The notes beneath the pieces were generated by a model. That model was not told the origin of the DNA, did not search any database, and saw only the letters and a program-made list of their open reading frames with translations. Made by a program: the position numbers and the translations under genes. Of a DNA stretch of 64,000 nt, positions 18,313 to 26,471 are shown one piece after another. The stretch lies in contig NZ_JAUSRB010000002.1 in assembly GCF_030811595.1 (NCBI RefSeq), forward strand, positions 1,364,001 through 1,428,000, read 5' to 3'. The stretch comes from Streptosporangium brasiliense (GTDB lineage: Bacteria > Actinomycetota > Actinomycetes > Streptosporangiales > Streptosporangiaceae). How positions within the stretch are numbered: the first letter of the stretch is position 1; every line of letters begins with the position of its first letter.

Positions 18313-19575
18313 CTAGAGCCGCTCGACGCGTTCACCCTCGGCGAGGACGCCTCGGGTGTCGAGCACGAGTCTGCCGTGGTCCTCGACGGTCGACAGGTCG
18401 AAGGCGGCGTGCTGCTGCATCAGCAGCGTCACGTCCGCTTCGGCGACCGCCCTGGAGAGGTCTTCCTCACGCGGCACCGGGTTACCGTCCACACGCCATT
18501 CCTTGACGTACGGATCGGCGAAGACCAGTTCGGCGCCGAGTTCGAGCAGCGCCCGCGCGACCGGCAGGGCCGGGGTCTCGCGCTCGTCGGCGATGTCGGG
18601 CTTGTAGGTGACGCCGAGCAACAGCACCTTGGAGCCGTTGACGGCCTTCTTGTGCCGGTTGAGCAGCCGCTGGACGCGGGCCACCACGTAGGACGGCATC
18701 CGCTCGTTGATCTCCTGGGCCAGCTCCACGAAGCGGAACGGGTAGCCCAGCTTGCGCACCGTGTAGGACAGGTAGGACGGGTCGACGGGGATGCAGTGCC
18801 CGCCGACGCCCGGTCCGGGCAGGAACTTCTGGAAGCCGAACGGCTTGGTGGCCGCCGCCTCGATGGACTCCCAGAGGTTGATGCCGAGTTCGTCACAGAA
18901 GATCGCCATCTCGTTGACGAGGGCGATGTTGACGTGGCGGTAGGTGTTCTCCAGGAGCTTGGCCATCTCGGCCTCGCGGGTGCCGCTGACCGGCACGACC
19001 TGCTCGACGAACTGGGAGTAGAAGCCGACCGCCCGGTCCCGGCAGGCGGCCGTGTAGCCGCCGACGACCTTGGGGGTGTTGCGCAGGCCGTACTTGGGGT
19101 TGCCCGGGTCGATGCGCTCGGGCGAGAAGGCGAGGTGGAAGTCGGTGCCCGCGACGAGGCCGGAGGCCTCCAGGATCGGGCGGGCGACCTCGTCGGTGGT
19201 GCCGGGCCAGGTCGTGGACTCCAGCACGACGAGCGTGCCCGAGGACAGGTTGCGGGCGACGGTCTGGGTGGCCCCCTCCACCGCCGACAGGTCAGGGCGG
19301 TGGTCCTCGTCCAGCGGGGTCGGCACGCAGATGACGATGGTGCGGCTGTCGGCCAGCACGGACTCGTCCAGCGTGGCGCTGAACCCCCCCGCCAGCATGT
19401 GTTCGAGGTCGGCGTCGGTCAGGTCGTCGATGTAGGAACGCCCCGCGTTGAGGGCCTCCACCTTGCGGGGGTCGACCTCGAAGCCGACGACCCGCAGGCC
19501 CGCGGCTGCGGCCTCCTTGGCCAGTGGCATGCCGACGTATCCCAGACCGATCACGGCCAGGTCATAGGCGCTCAC
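18313..19575 (-). CDS. Nucleotide-sugar dehydrogenase (UDP-ManNAc/UDP-glucose type)
   Basis: This 420-residue NAD-dependent enzyme oxidises the C6 alcohol of a nucleotide sugar to a carboxylate in two steps. The N-terminal Rossmann motif reads VIGLGYVGMPLA. FSPERIDPGN and the catalytic cysteine motif GPGVGGHCIPVDPSYL follow, then the C-terminal UDP-binding LLLGVTYKPDIADERETPA. The pattern fits the WecC-like UDP-ManNAc dehydrogenase branch, and a UDP-GlcNAc 2-epimerase is encoded 2 kb away, so UDP-ManNAcA is the likely product. UDP-glucose dehydrogenase is the alternative. The GTG at 19575 has GGAGG 5 bases upstream. Confidence 0.88.
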   Translation of the reverse strand: MSAYDLAVIGLGYVGMPLAKEAAAAGLRVVGFEVDPRKVEALNAGRSYIDDLTDADLEHMLAGGFSATLDESVLADSRTIVICVPTPLDEDHRPDLSAVEGATQTVARNLSSGTLVVLESTTWPGTTDEVARPILEASGLVAGTDFHLAFSPERIDPGNPKYGLRNTPKVVGGYTAACRDRAVGFYSQFVEQVVPVSGTREAEMAKLLENTYRHVNIALVNEMAIFCDELGINLWESIEAAATKPFGFQKFLPGPGVGGHCIPVDPSYLSYTVRKLGYPFRFVELAQEINERMPSYVVARVQRLLNRHKKAVNGSKVLLLGVTYKPDIADERETPALPVARALLELGAELVFADPYVKEWRVDGNPVPREEDLSRAVAEADVTLLMQQHAAFDLSTVEDHGRLVLDTRGVLAEGERVERL

Positions 19576-19773
19576 GCGGCCTCCTTCCTCGGCCGCGCCC
19601 GCGAGGGCACCGCGCCCGCCGGCCGGCTGGCTGTGCTCACTCACAGGGTGACCCTGGAAAGCCGGAAACAACACTTCATGGTGGCAAAGGCTATCTCAAC
19701 TCCGCGCAAGCCACGCCTAATGCGATTGAACGCATCACAAACGGCTGGGTTACCTGTCACCGGCACAGGACCA

Positions 19774-21441
19774 TCAACCCGCAAGCGACCGGTAAATGTC
19801 ACGGTAGGTCTCCGCGACACGGCTCCACGTGCGCTTCGCGGCCACCTCGGCCCGTCCGGCCTCGCCCATCGCGGCCCGGCGTGCCGGGTCGTCGCGGAGC
19901 CCGGCCAGGGCGTCGGCGAGCGCCTCCGGGTCCCCGGCGGGGACCAGGAGCCCGGCGCCGTCGGAGCCGACGAGCTCCGACAGGGCCGGCAGGTCGCTGA
20001 GCACGACCGGCTTGCCCAGAGCCATCGCCTCGACGGGCTTCAACGGCGTGACGAGCCGGCAGACCCGCAGGTCCTCCCGGGGGCAGACGAAGATGTCGAT
20101 GGCCGACTGGGCCTGCAGCGCCTCGTCCGGACCGACCCGGCCGGGCAGGATCGCGAGGTCGCCCAGCCCCAGCTCCTCGACCTGCTCCAGCAGCTCCGGG
20201 CGCGCCGCGCCGTCCCCGACCAGCAGCAGCCTGATCGGGGCGCCCCGGTCGCGCAGGAGGGCGGCGGCGCTGATCATGGTCGCGAAGCCCTCGTAGGCCA
20301 CGATGCTCGACACCGAGCCCATGACGATCTCGCCGGGCTCGATGCCGTAGGCGGAACGGAACGCGGCGCCGTCGTATTCGGCGGTCAGCAGCGAGTCGTC
20401 CACCGCGTTGGGCGCCAGGAAGATCCGCTCTCTGGGCACGCCCCGCTCGACGATCTCGGTGGCCATGGTCTCCGCGAGGGTGACCACGGCGTCGGCCGAG
20501 CGCATGATGAACGCCTCGCGGTCGCGCTGAAGCACGTGCCGCTGGCTGCCGACCCGCTTGGGGTCGCGGGAGGCCCAGGTCTCCTCCAGGAAGCCCCGGA
20601 CCTCGTAGACCATCGGCGTGCCGGTCCGCTCCCGCACCGCCAGCGCCACCGAGCCGTTGCGGTGGTCGGTCGCGGCGTGCAGCACCTGCGGCCGGAGCGT
20701 CCTGACCAGCTCGGTCACCTCGCCGGCGCCCCGGATCATGCGGCCGTGGCTCTCGAACGGCACCTCGCCGCTCGGCAGCAGCCGGTGGTAGGGGGTCCCG
20801 TCGATCTCCTCGTACGGCGTGACGTCGACGTGGCCCTGCATCATCGGCCAGCCCCAGCTGGTCACGACGTGCGGGTCCAGCCCGGCCGCCCGCTGCGCGG
20901 TGACGATCCGGTGCGTGCGCACGGTGTATCCGGCCTGCGTGTACGGCAGGGCGTTGGTGACGCAGTGCAGCACCCGGCCCTCGATCCGCTCACCCACGAT
21001 CACCTTGGACTTGGGCGGGATCGGGTTGGGCTGGATGGCCGCCAGCTCGCCGGCGTAGTAGGTGGCCCGGCGCTTGATGAAGGGGTATTTGACGTACGGC
21101 TGGAGCACCGCGACGGCCTCGGTCATCCGGCCGGCGTCGAAGTGCTCCTTGGCTCCGTTCCACGGGCCCTTGAGCACGCGCATGCCGAGTCTGCGGACCA
21201 CGAACCTGGCCTGGCGCGCGGCGGGCCAGGCGAACCGTCCCACGACGGGGCGGAGCCTCGGCGGGAGGGTCTCCGCGGCCGCCTGCGCCACACGCACGGG
21301 GTCGGACTTGACCTTGGTCACCACGACTCGGGAGACGATCACAGGGTGCTGGACGAACCCCCTGATGAGCCCCCGCAGACCGGCACGTGCCGACTTCGCG
21401 GAGATCTTGGAGGAGTCTGGCCTGCTGGCATCGGATACCAC
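19774..21441 (-). CDS. Glycosyltransferase (GT4-like, extended N-terminus)
   Basis: The 555-residue protein has a basic, helical N-terminal extension of ~150 residues with no signal peptide. A GT-B transferase follows: GRVLHCVTNALPYTQAGYTVR begins the donor half, and TPMVYEVRGFLEE lies mid-domain. The C-terminal half has VMGSVSSIVAYEGFATMISAAALL, IRLLLVGDG and the nucleotide-sugar signature RLVTPLKPVEAMALGKPVV. It probably acts in surface polysaccharide assembly with its neighbours. The GTG at 21441 sits 6 bases after TACGGT and is preferred over the open frame upstream, which would run into the epimerase gene. It diverges from wecB. Confidence 0.85.
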   Translation of the reverse strand: MVSDASRPDSSKISAKSARAGLRGLIRGFVQHPVIVSRVVVTKVKSDPVRVAQAAAETLPPRLRPVVGRFAWPAARQARFVVRRLGMRVLKGPWNGAKEHFDAGRMTEAVAVLQPYVKYPFIKRRATYYAGELAAIQPNPIPPKSKVIVGERIEGRVLHCVTNALPYTQAGYTVRTHRIVTAQRAAGLDPHVVTSWGWPMMQGHVDVTPYEEIDGTPYHRLLPSGEVPFESHGRMIRGAGEVTELVRTLRPQVLHAATDHRNGSVALAVRERTGTPMVYEVRGFLEETWASRDPKRVGSQRHVLQRDREAFIMRSADAVVTLAETMATEIVERGVPRERIFLAPNAVDDSLLTAEYDGAAFRSAYGIEPGEIVMGSVSSIVAYEGFATMISAAALLRDRGAPIRLLLVGDGAARPELLEQVEELGLGDLAILPGRVGPDEALQAQSAIDIFVCPREDLRVCRLVTPLKPVEAMALGKPVVLSDLPALSELVGSDGAGLLVPAGDPEALADALAGLRDDPARRAAMGEAGRAEVAAKRTWSRVAETYRDIYRSLAG

Positions 21442-21447
21442 GCCGTG

Positions 21448-21453
21448 ACCGTA
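21448..21453 (-). promoter_or_regulatory. -10 box, leaderless start of the GT4-like gene
   Basis: On the minus strand TACGGT lies 6 bases before the GTG at 21441. Confidence 0.45.
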
Positions 21454-21458
21454 CCATA

Positions 21459-21471
21459 GGCAACGTTTGCC
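21459..21471. promoter_or_regulatory. Palindrome in the divergent GT/wecB promoter
   Basis: GGCAA-CGT-TTGCC is a perfect 5+5 inverted repeat in the 56-bp divergent gap, in the expected spacer of the minus-strand promoter. A repressor site is possible. Confidence 0.35.
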
Positions 21472-21497
21472 ACACTCCCGCATGAAAGGCGAGGTCA

Positions 21498-22667
21498 ATG
21501 AGGGACAACGCCCCACTGGGGACGACCCCGGACCCCGACAATCCCCTCGTCCTGCACGTGCTCGGCGCGCGGCCCAACTTTGTGAAGGCCGCTCCGGTGG
21601 TGCGCGGTCTCGACGCCCTGGGGGTGAGGCAGGGCATCGTCCACACCGGTCAGCACTATGACGCGCTGATGTCGGACGTGTTCTTCGCCGACCTCGGGCT
21701 GCCGGAGCCGATCGCCAATCTGGGCGTCGGGTCCGGCTCGCACGCGCGCCAGACGGCGGCCCTGCTGACCGGCCTGGAGGACGTCGTCCTGGCGCACCGG
21801 CCCGCGCTGGTCGTCGTCTACGGCGACGTCAACTCGACGCTGGCCGCGATCCTCGTCTGCGCCAAGCTCCACGTCCCGACCGCGCACGTCGAGGCGGGCC
21901 TGCGCTCCTTCGACCGGGAGATGCCCGAGGAGGTCAACCGGGTCGTCACCGACGCCCTGTCCGACATCCTGTTCGCCACCTCGCCGGACGCGCTCTCGCA
22001 CCTGGCCAACGAGGGCGTGGACCCGGCGCGCGTCCACCTCGTCGGCAACCCGATGATCGACAGCCTGTTCTCGGCGCTGGACCGCCTCGACCCGGCCCCG
22101 GTCCGCTCCCGCCTCGGGCTCCCGGAGCGGTACGGCGTGGCCACCCTGCACCGCCCCGGCAACGTGGACGACCCCGCCTCCGCCAAGGAGCTGGTCGACG
22201 CCGTGCTGGCGGTGAGCGAGCGCCTGCCCATCGCGGTGCCGCTGCACCCGCGCGGCCGGGCCCGCCTGGCCGAGGCCGGGCTGGTGAACGGCGACAACCT
22301 CCTCATCGTCGACCCGCTGGGCTACGTGGACTTCCTGTCCCTGGTGCGGGGCGCGGCGCTGGTCGTCACCGACTCCGGCGGCGTGCAGGAGGAGACGACC
22401 ATGCTCGGCGTCCCCTGCCTGACCGTCCGGCCCAACACCGAGCGGCCGATCACCGTCACCCACGGCACCAACCGCCTGGTCACCCCGGCGCTGCTGCCCG
22501 CCGCCGCCGACCGGGCCCTGGCCGACGGCGCGGCGACGCCCTCGGGCGAGCTGCCCCCGCTCTGGGACGGCAAGGCCGGCCCCCGGATCGCCCGCGTGAT
22601 CGAGGCCTGGCTCAAGGGCGGCAACCTCTCTCCGGCGGCACAGGCCGTACCGCCCAAATCCCTGTAA
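21498..22667 (+). CDS. wecB: UDP-N-acetylglucosamine 2-epimerase (non-hydrolysing)
   Basis: This 389-residue enzyme interconverts UDP-GlcNAc and UDP-ManNAc in the cytoplasm. Family motifs are clear: VLGARPNFVKAAPVVR at the N-terminus, VHTGQHYDALMS, VVVYGDVNSTLAA, HVEAGLRSFDREMPEEVNR, and in the second half LHRPGNVDD and TDSGGVQEETTMLGVP. The ATG at 21498 is preceded by GAAAGGCGAGG. With the nucleotide-sugar dehydrogenase at 18313-19575 it supplies ManNAcA, a sugar of teichuronic-acid-like polymers. It diverges from the adjacent transferase gene across a short palindromic gap. Confidence 0.95.
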   Translation: MRDNAPLGTTPDPDNPLVLHVLGARPNFVKAAPVVRGLDALGVRQGIVHTGQHYDALMSDVFFADLGLPEPIANLGVGSGSHARQTAALLTGLEDVVLAHRPALVVVYGDVNSTLAAILVCAKLHVPTAHVEAGLRSFDREMPEEVNRVVTDALSDILFATSPDALSHLANEGVDPARVHLVGNPMIDSLFSALDRLDPAPVRSRLGLPERYGVATLHRPGNVDDPASAKELVDAVLAVSERLPIAVPLHPRGRARLAEAGLVNGDNLLIVDPLGYVDFLSLVRGAALVVTDSGGVQEETTMLGVPCLTVRPNTERPITVTHGTNRLVTPALLPAAADRALADGAATPSGELPPLWDGKAGPRIARVIEAWLKGGNLSPAAQAVPPKSL

Positions 22668-22668
22668 A

Positions 22669-22681
22669 ACGAATATTTCGT
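22669..22681 (+). promoter_or_regulatory. AT-rich inverted repeat after wecB
   Basis: ACGAA-TAT-TTCGT lies 2 bases after the wecB stop codon and about 50 bases before the next gene. It could be an operator or a weak terminator. Confidence 0.3.
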
Positions 22682-22729
22682 CGCGGCCGAAGCCGTACGC
22701 TGGCACGACCCCGGATAAAGGCGATCCCC

Positions 22730-24799
22730 ATGAGTTCCCCCATGAGTGAGCAGACCCCCGAAGAGCCGAAGTACCAGCGTCTCGGACCGATCAACTGGCT
22801 GCCCGAGGAGCGCAAGGTCGTCGAGCGCTTCGAGGAGCGCGTCCGGGACCTGGAGCGGCGGCTGGCCATCGCCGAGGCCCGCGCGGACTACGCGCAGTGG
22901 AAGCTGGAGTCCACCAAGGTCCAGCGGCCCTACCGGGTGGCCGAGGCCATCACGGGGGCCAAGGGGTCGGGGGTCGTGCGGCTGCCGGGCAAGCTCCGCA
23001 TGGCGCTGCGGCCCCGCAAGGGGCCCGAGGCGCCCCGGCCGGTGGCCGAGGTGATCGAGGAGCTCGACCGCCAGGGGCCCGTCGTGGACGTGCCGAAGGT
23101 GAAGTGGCCGGCCGGACCGGTCAACCGGCCGGACATGAAGGTCGCGGTCATCCTGGACGACTTCTCCCGGATGGCGTTCAAATACGAGTGGGACCAGATC
23201 GAGTTCGGGCTCCGCGACTGGCCGGAGATCTTCGCCGAGCGCCGTCCCGAGCTGCTGTTCGTGGAGTCGGCCTGGCACGGCAACCAGGGCCGCTGGCGCT
23301 ACCAGATGACCGGCTCCAACGCCCCCAAGCCGGAGCTGCGCGCCCTGATCGACTGGTGCCGCGAAGAGGGGATCCCCACGGTCTTCTGGAACAAGGAGGA
23401 CCCGCCCAACTTCGACTTCTTCATCGACACGGCCAAGCTGTTCGACTACGTCTTCACCTGCGACGGCGACATGGTGCCCCGCTACCGGGAGGTGCTGGGG
23501 CACGACCGGGTCGACGTCCTGCAGTTCGCCGCCCAGCCCCGGGTGCACAACCCGATCCAGGAGCGGCGTGGCCGGCTGCACGACGTGGTCTTCGCGGGCA
23601 TGTACTTCCGCGACAAGCACCCCGAGCGCCGCGAGCAGATGGAGACCGTCCTCGCCCCGATCCGCGAGCTGGGCCTGCACATCTTCGCCCGCAACGGCAC
23701 GGTCGACGAGAAGTACGCCTGGCCCGCCGAATACGTCCCGCACATCGTGGGCGAGCTCCCCTACGACCAGATGCTGGCCGCGTACAAGATGTACAAGGTC
23801 TTCCTGAACGTGAACTCGGTGCTCGACTCACCGACCATGTGCGCCCGCCGGGTCTTCGAGCTGTCGGCCTGCTCCACCTCGATCGTCTCCGGCTGGTCAC
23901 GGGCCATCCAGGAGACCTTCGGCTCGCTGATCCCGATCGCCCGCGACGAGCTGGAGTCCTACAACCAGGTCCTGCACCTGATCAACAGCCCCGAGCTCCG
24001 CGCCCGCCAGGGCCACCTGGCCATGCGTGAGGTCTTCGACAAGCACCTGTTCACCCACCGCGTCGACCAGATCCTCTCCTTCCTCGGCAGGCCCGTCGAG
24101 CAGCGGTCGAGGTCCGTCTCGGTGGTGCTGCCCACCAACCGCGCCGCCCAGATCGAGCACGCCATCTCCTCGGTGGCCAAGCAGATCCACCGGCCGCTCC
24201 AGCTCGTGATGGTCCTGCACGGCCTGGACATCGACCCGGTCGTGGTCGCCGACAAGGCCCGCATGGCCGGGATCTCCGACGTCGTGGTGCTGCCCGCCGA
24301 CCCGTCGCTGTCGCTGGGCGCCTGCATGAACCTGGGCATCGCCGCGGCCGAGGGCGAGCTGATCGCCAAGATGGACGACGACAACCTCTACGGCGAGCAC
24401 TACCTGTCCGACCTGGTCCGCGCCTTCGACTACTCCGACGCCGAACTCGTCGGCAAGGGCGCCCACTACGCCTACTTCGAGGGCAGCAACACCACGATGC
24501 TCCGCCTGCCCGGCCTGGAGCACCGCTACAGCTGGCTGGTCCAGGGCGGCACCTTCCTCGGCAAGGCCGACATGTTCCGCCACTACGGCTTCGCCGACAT
24601 CACCCGTGGTGAGGACACCCACCTGGTCCGGAGACTGAAGGAGGACCGCGTCAAGATCTACTCCGCCGACCGGTTCAACTTCGTCTACTGGCGCAGCGGC
24701 GACGCCGGGATGCACACCTGGCAGGCCGACGACATCAAGCTCACCCGCAACGCCCAGTTCTCCTTCGTCGGCCACCCCGACGCCCACGTGATGATCTGA
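22730..24799 (+). CDS. Two-domain glycosyltransferase (CgeB-like plus GT2)
   Basis: This 689-residue protein appears to carry two transferase modules. Residues ~20-60 form a charged coiled coil (EERKVVERFEERVRDLERRL). Residues ~135-440 look like the CgeB/DUF3880 GT-B family, with FWNKEDPPNFDFF, HDVVFAGMYFRDKHPERR and MCARRVFELSACSTSIVSGW. Residues ~465-689 are a GT-A (GT2) domain starting VSVVLPTNRAAQIEHAISS, with metal-binding AKMDDDNLYGEHY near 547. It may add two sugars in sequence, or one domain may be structural. The ATG at 22730 is chosen; ATG 22742 is an alternative. A TACGCT box lies at 22696-22701. Confidence 0.83.
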   Translation: MSSPMSEQTPEEPKYQRLGPINWLPEERKVVERFEERVRDLERRLAIAEARADYAQWKLESTKVQRPYRVAEAITGAKGSGVVRLPGKLRMALRPRKGPEAPRPVAEVIEELDRQGPVVDVPKVKWPAGPVNRPDMKVAVILDDFSRMAFKYEWDQIEFGLRDWPEIFAERRPELLFVESAWHGNQGRWRYQMTGSNAPKPELRALIDWCREEGIPTVFWNKEDPPNFDFFIDTAKLFDYVFTCDGDMVPRYREVLGHDRVDVLQFAAQPRVHNPIQERRGRLHDVVFAGMYFRDKHPERREQMETVLAPIRELGLHIFARNGTVDEKYAWPAEYVPHIVGELPYDQMLAAYKMYKVFLNVNSVLDSPTMCARRVFELSACSTSIVSGWSRAIQETFGSLIPIARDELESYNQVLHLINSPELRARQGHLAMREVFDKHLFTHRVDQILSFLGRPVEQRSRSVSVVLPTNRAAQIEHAISSVAKQIHRPLQLVMVLHGLDIDPVVVADKARMAGISDVVVLPADPSLSLGACMNLGIAAAEGELIAKMDDDNLYGEHYLSDLVRAFDYSDAELVGKGAHYAYFEGSNTTMLRLPGLEHRYSWLVQGGTFLGKADMFRHYGFADITRGEDTHLVRRLKEDRVKIYSADRFNFVYWRSGDAGMHTWQADDIKLTRNAQFSFVGHPDAHVMI

Positions 24800-24809
24800 G
24801 CCGCCCGGC

Positions 24810-24980
24810 GCGCGGCGAGGCCGGACGAGCCGCCCCACCGGGCGGCGGCCACCTGCTTGACCACGCCGCCGCCCGCAGCCACCGCGTTGCGGATGGTCTC
24901 GTCCACCGCCTCCCTGGAGTCCGGGTTCAGGTGGAGCGAGACGCCGCGGAAGCCGGATCCCTCCGCGAGGGCACCGGCGT
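24810..24980 (-). pseudogene. Remnant of a VOC (glyoxalase-like) gene
   Basis: The minus strand here encodes GFRGVSLHLNPDSREAVDE followed by AVAAGGGVVKQVAAARWGG, which matches the second half of a VOC domain. The usual partner sequence (about SGYFADPDGHLWE) is lost after the WGG, and no N-terminal half or start codon is found. It lies directly downstream of an intact VOC gene and is probably a decayed relative of it. Confidence 0.6.
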
Positions 24981-25018
24981 CCCGCGTCGACGCCGGACCC
25001 ACTCCTCCTCCTTGGCGG

Positions 25019-25432
25019 CTACTCCGCGTAGGGCTGATCCGTTCCCCGGGCGCTGTAGCCGAGGCTCCAGATGTAGCCGTCCGGGTCGGCGAAGGTGCCG
25101 CCGTACCCGCCCCATGGCAGAGCGCCGGCGGGCTTGAGGATCGTGGCGCCGGCCTTCTCGGCCTCCGCGATGATCTCGTCGACCCGCGCCTCGCTGCGGA
25201 CGACGTAGGTGAGGACCAGTCCGCTGAAGCCGTTGCCCTCCGGGGCCGTGCCCACCTGGTCGGCCAGGCCTTCACGGCCGTAGAAGCCGACGGGCGAGGC
25301 TCCGTCCGACTCGAAGAACACCGAGATGCCGTAGTCGTTCTTGATCTTCCAGCCGAGACCGTCCGTGTAGAACTGCTTGGCCCGCTCCATGTCCCGGACG
25401 CCGAGCAGGATCGAGCTCACGTGCGCTTTCAT
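25019..25432 (-). CDS. VOC family protein
   Basis: This 137-residue single-domain member of the vicinal oxygen chelate superfamily contains two beta-alpha-beta-beta-beta modules. The first runs from SSILLGVRDMERAKQFYTDGLGWKI; the second ends in WGGYGGTFADPDGYIWSLGY. Some relatives are metalloenzymes or drug-binding resistance proteins, but no substrate can be named. The ATG at 25432 has GAAGGAGA 7 bases upstream. The upstream leader carries a perfect 29-bp tandem duplication. A decayed VOC fragment follows, and a sigma factor gene diverges upstream. Confidence 0.87.
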   Translation of the reverse strand: MKAHVSSILLGVRDMERAKQFYTDGLGWKIKNDYGISVFFESDGASPVGFYGREGLADQVGTAPEGNGFSGLVLTYVVRSEARVDEIIAEAEKAGATILKPAGALPWGGYGGTFADPDGYIWSLGYSARGTDQPYAE

Positions 25433-25445
25433 GGTGTGTCTCCTT

Positions 25446-25503
25446 CTGTTCGAGGTGTACGCGCTGCCTGAACCCTGTTCGAGGTGTACGCGCTGCCTGA
25501 ACC
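25446..25503. repeat. Perfect 29-bp tandem duplication upstream of the VOC gene
   Basis: The 29 bases at 25446-25474 recur exactly at 25475-25503, just upstream of the VOC ribosome site. Each copy contains TTCGAGGTGTACGC. Confidence 0.95.
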
Positions 25504-25598
25504 GGCAGGCCGAACATCCCGGGCCGGGCCCGGATGTCACATCGGCGTGGGTTCGCCGGTCAATCGGTATGACAGGCCGCGACGGAGGAATGTGACAG

Positions 25599-26471
25599 AT
25601 GGTTGAGCACGACTGGCTGAGCGAGCGGTTCGCCGAGCACCAGGGCCGCTTGCACGCGGTGGCCTACCGGATGCTCGGCTCACCTGGCGAGGCCGAGGAC
25701 GCGGTGCAGGAGGCGTGGCTGCGGGTCAGCCGCGCCGACACCGGCCAGGTGGAGAATTTGGCTGGGTGGCTGACCACGGTCGTTGCCCGGGTCTGCCTGA
25801 ACATGCTCGAGGCGCGTCGGGCCCGGCGTGAGGAGCCGGCCGGGGCGCTGCCGCCCGAGCCGGCCGCGCCGCACCCGGGCATCCGCCCAGTCGGCCAGGC
25901 CGGCCCCGAGGACGAGGCGCTGCTGGCCGATTCGGTCGGTGTCGCGCTGCTGGTGGTGCTGGACACGCTGACTCCCGCCGAACGGCTCGCGTTCGTCCTG
26001 CACGACGTTTTCGCCGTGTCGTTCGGCGAGATCGGCGCCATCATGGACCGCTCCCCGGTGGCGGCCCGGCAACTCGCCAGCCGGGCCCGGCGCCGGGTGC
26101 AAGGCGCGGCGGACGCGTCCGACGCCGCGCGATCGGCGAAGCGGGAAATCGTCGCCGCCTTCCTTGCCGCCTCCCGGAGCGGGGACTTCGCCGCCCTGCT
26201 CGAACTGCTCGACCCGGACGCCGTGGCCGTCGAGGTCCGCGGCGCCCACGCGGTGGCGGCTTTCTTCGCCGGCCGGGCTCAGGCCGCCCGGCTCGCTCTG
26301 GTCGACGGCGTTCCAGCGGCCGTCTGGTCGCACCGCGGCCGGCCGAAGGCCGTCTTCACGTTCACCGTCAGCGGCGGGAAGATCGCCCATATCGCCATCG
26401 ACACCGACCCGGACCGGCTCCGCGACCTCGACATCGTCTTTCTCAGCGCCGACGACAAGGAACGGCGATGA
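25599..26471 (+). CDS. ECF sigma factor, SigJ-like with C-terminal SnoaL-like domain
   Basis: The 290-residue protein has sigma region 2 (FAEHQGRLHAVAYRMLGSPGEAEDAVQEAWLR), the WLTTVVARVCLNMLEARR motif, and sigma region 4 (LTPAERLAFVLHDVF through ARQLASRARRRVQ). Residues ~185-290 form an extra C-terminal domain (AFLAASRSGDFAALLELLDPDAV) of the SnoaL/NTF2 type, as in SigJ and ECF41 factors. In those families this domain modulates activity in place of a separate anti-sigma factor. The stop codon overlaps the start of a VOC gene (ATGA), so the two are probably translationally coupled. The ATG at 25599 is preceded by GGAGGAA. Confidence 0.9.
   Translation: MVEHDWLSERFAEHQGRLHAVAYRMLGSPGEAEDAVQEAWLRVSRADTGQVENLAGWLTTVVARVCLNMLEARRARREEPAGALPPEPAAPHPGIRPVGQAGPEDEALLADSVGVALLVVLDTLTPAERLAFVLHDVFAVSFGEIGAIMDRSPVAARQLASRARRRVQGAADASDAARSAKREIVAAFLAASRSGDFAALLELLDPDAVAVEVRGAHAVAAFFAGRAQAARLALVDGVPAAVWSHRGRPKAVFTFTVSGGKIAHIAIDTDPDRLRDLDIVFLSADDKERR

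Noticed and set aside
18294..18335. GTG at 18335 as the start of the GT4-type gene
   Set aside because: It would overlap the upstream gene by 23 bases. The GTG at 18293 has a GGAGGG site at good distance and starts directly at the first beta strand.
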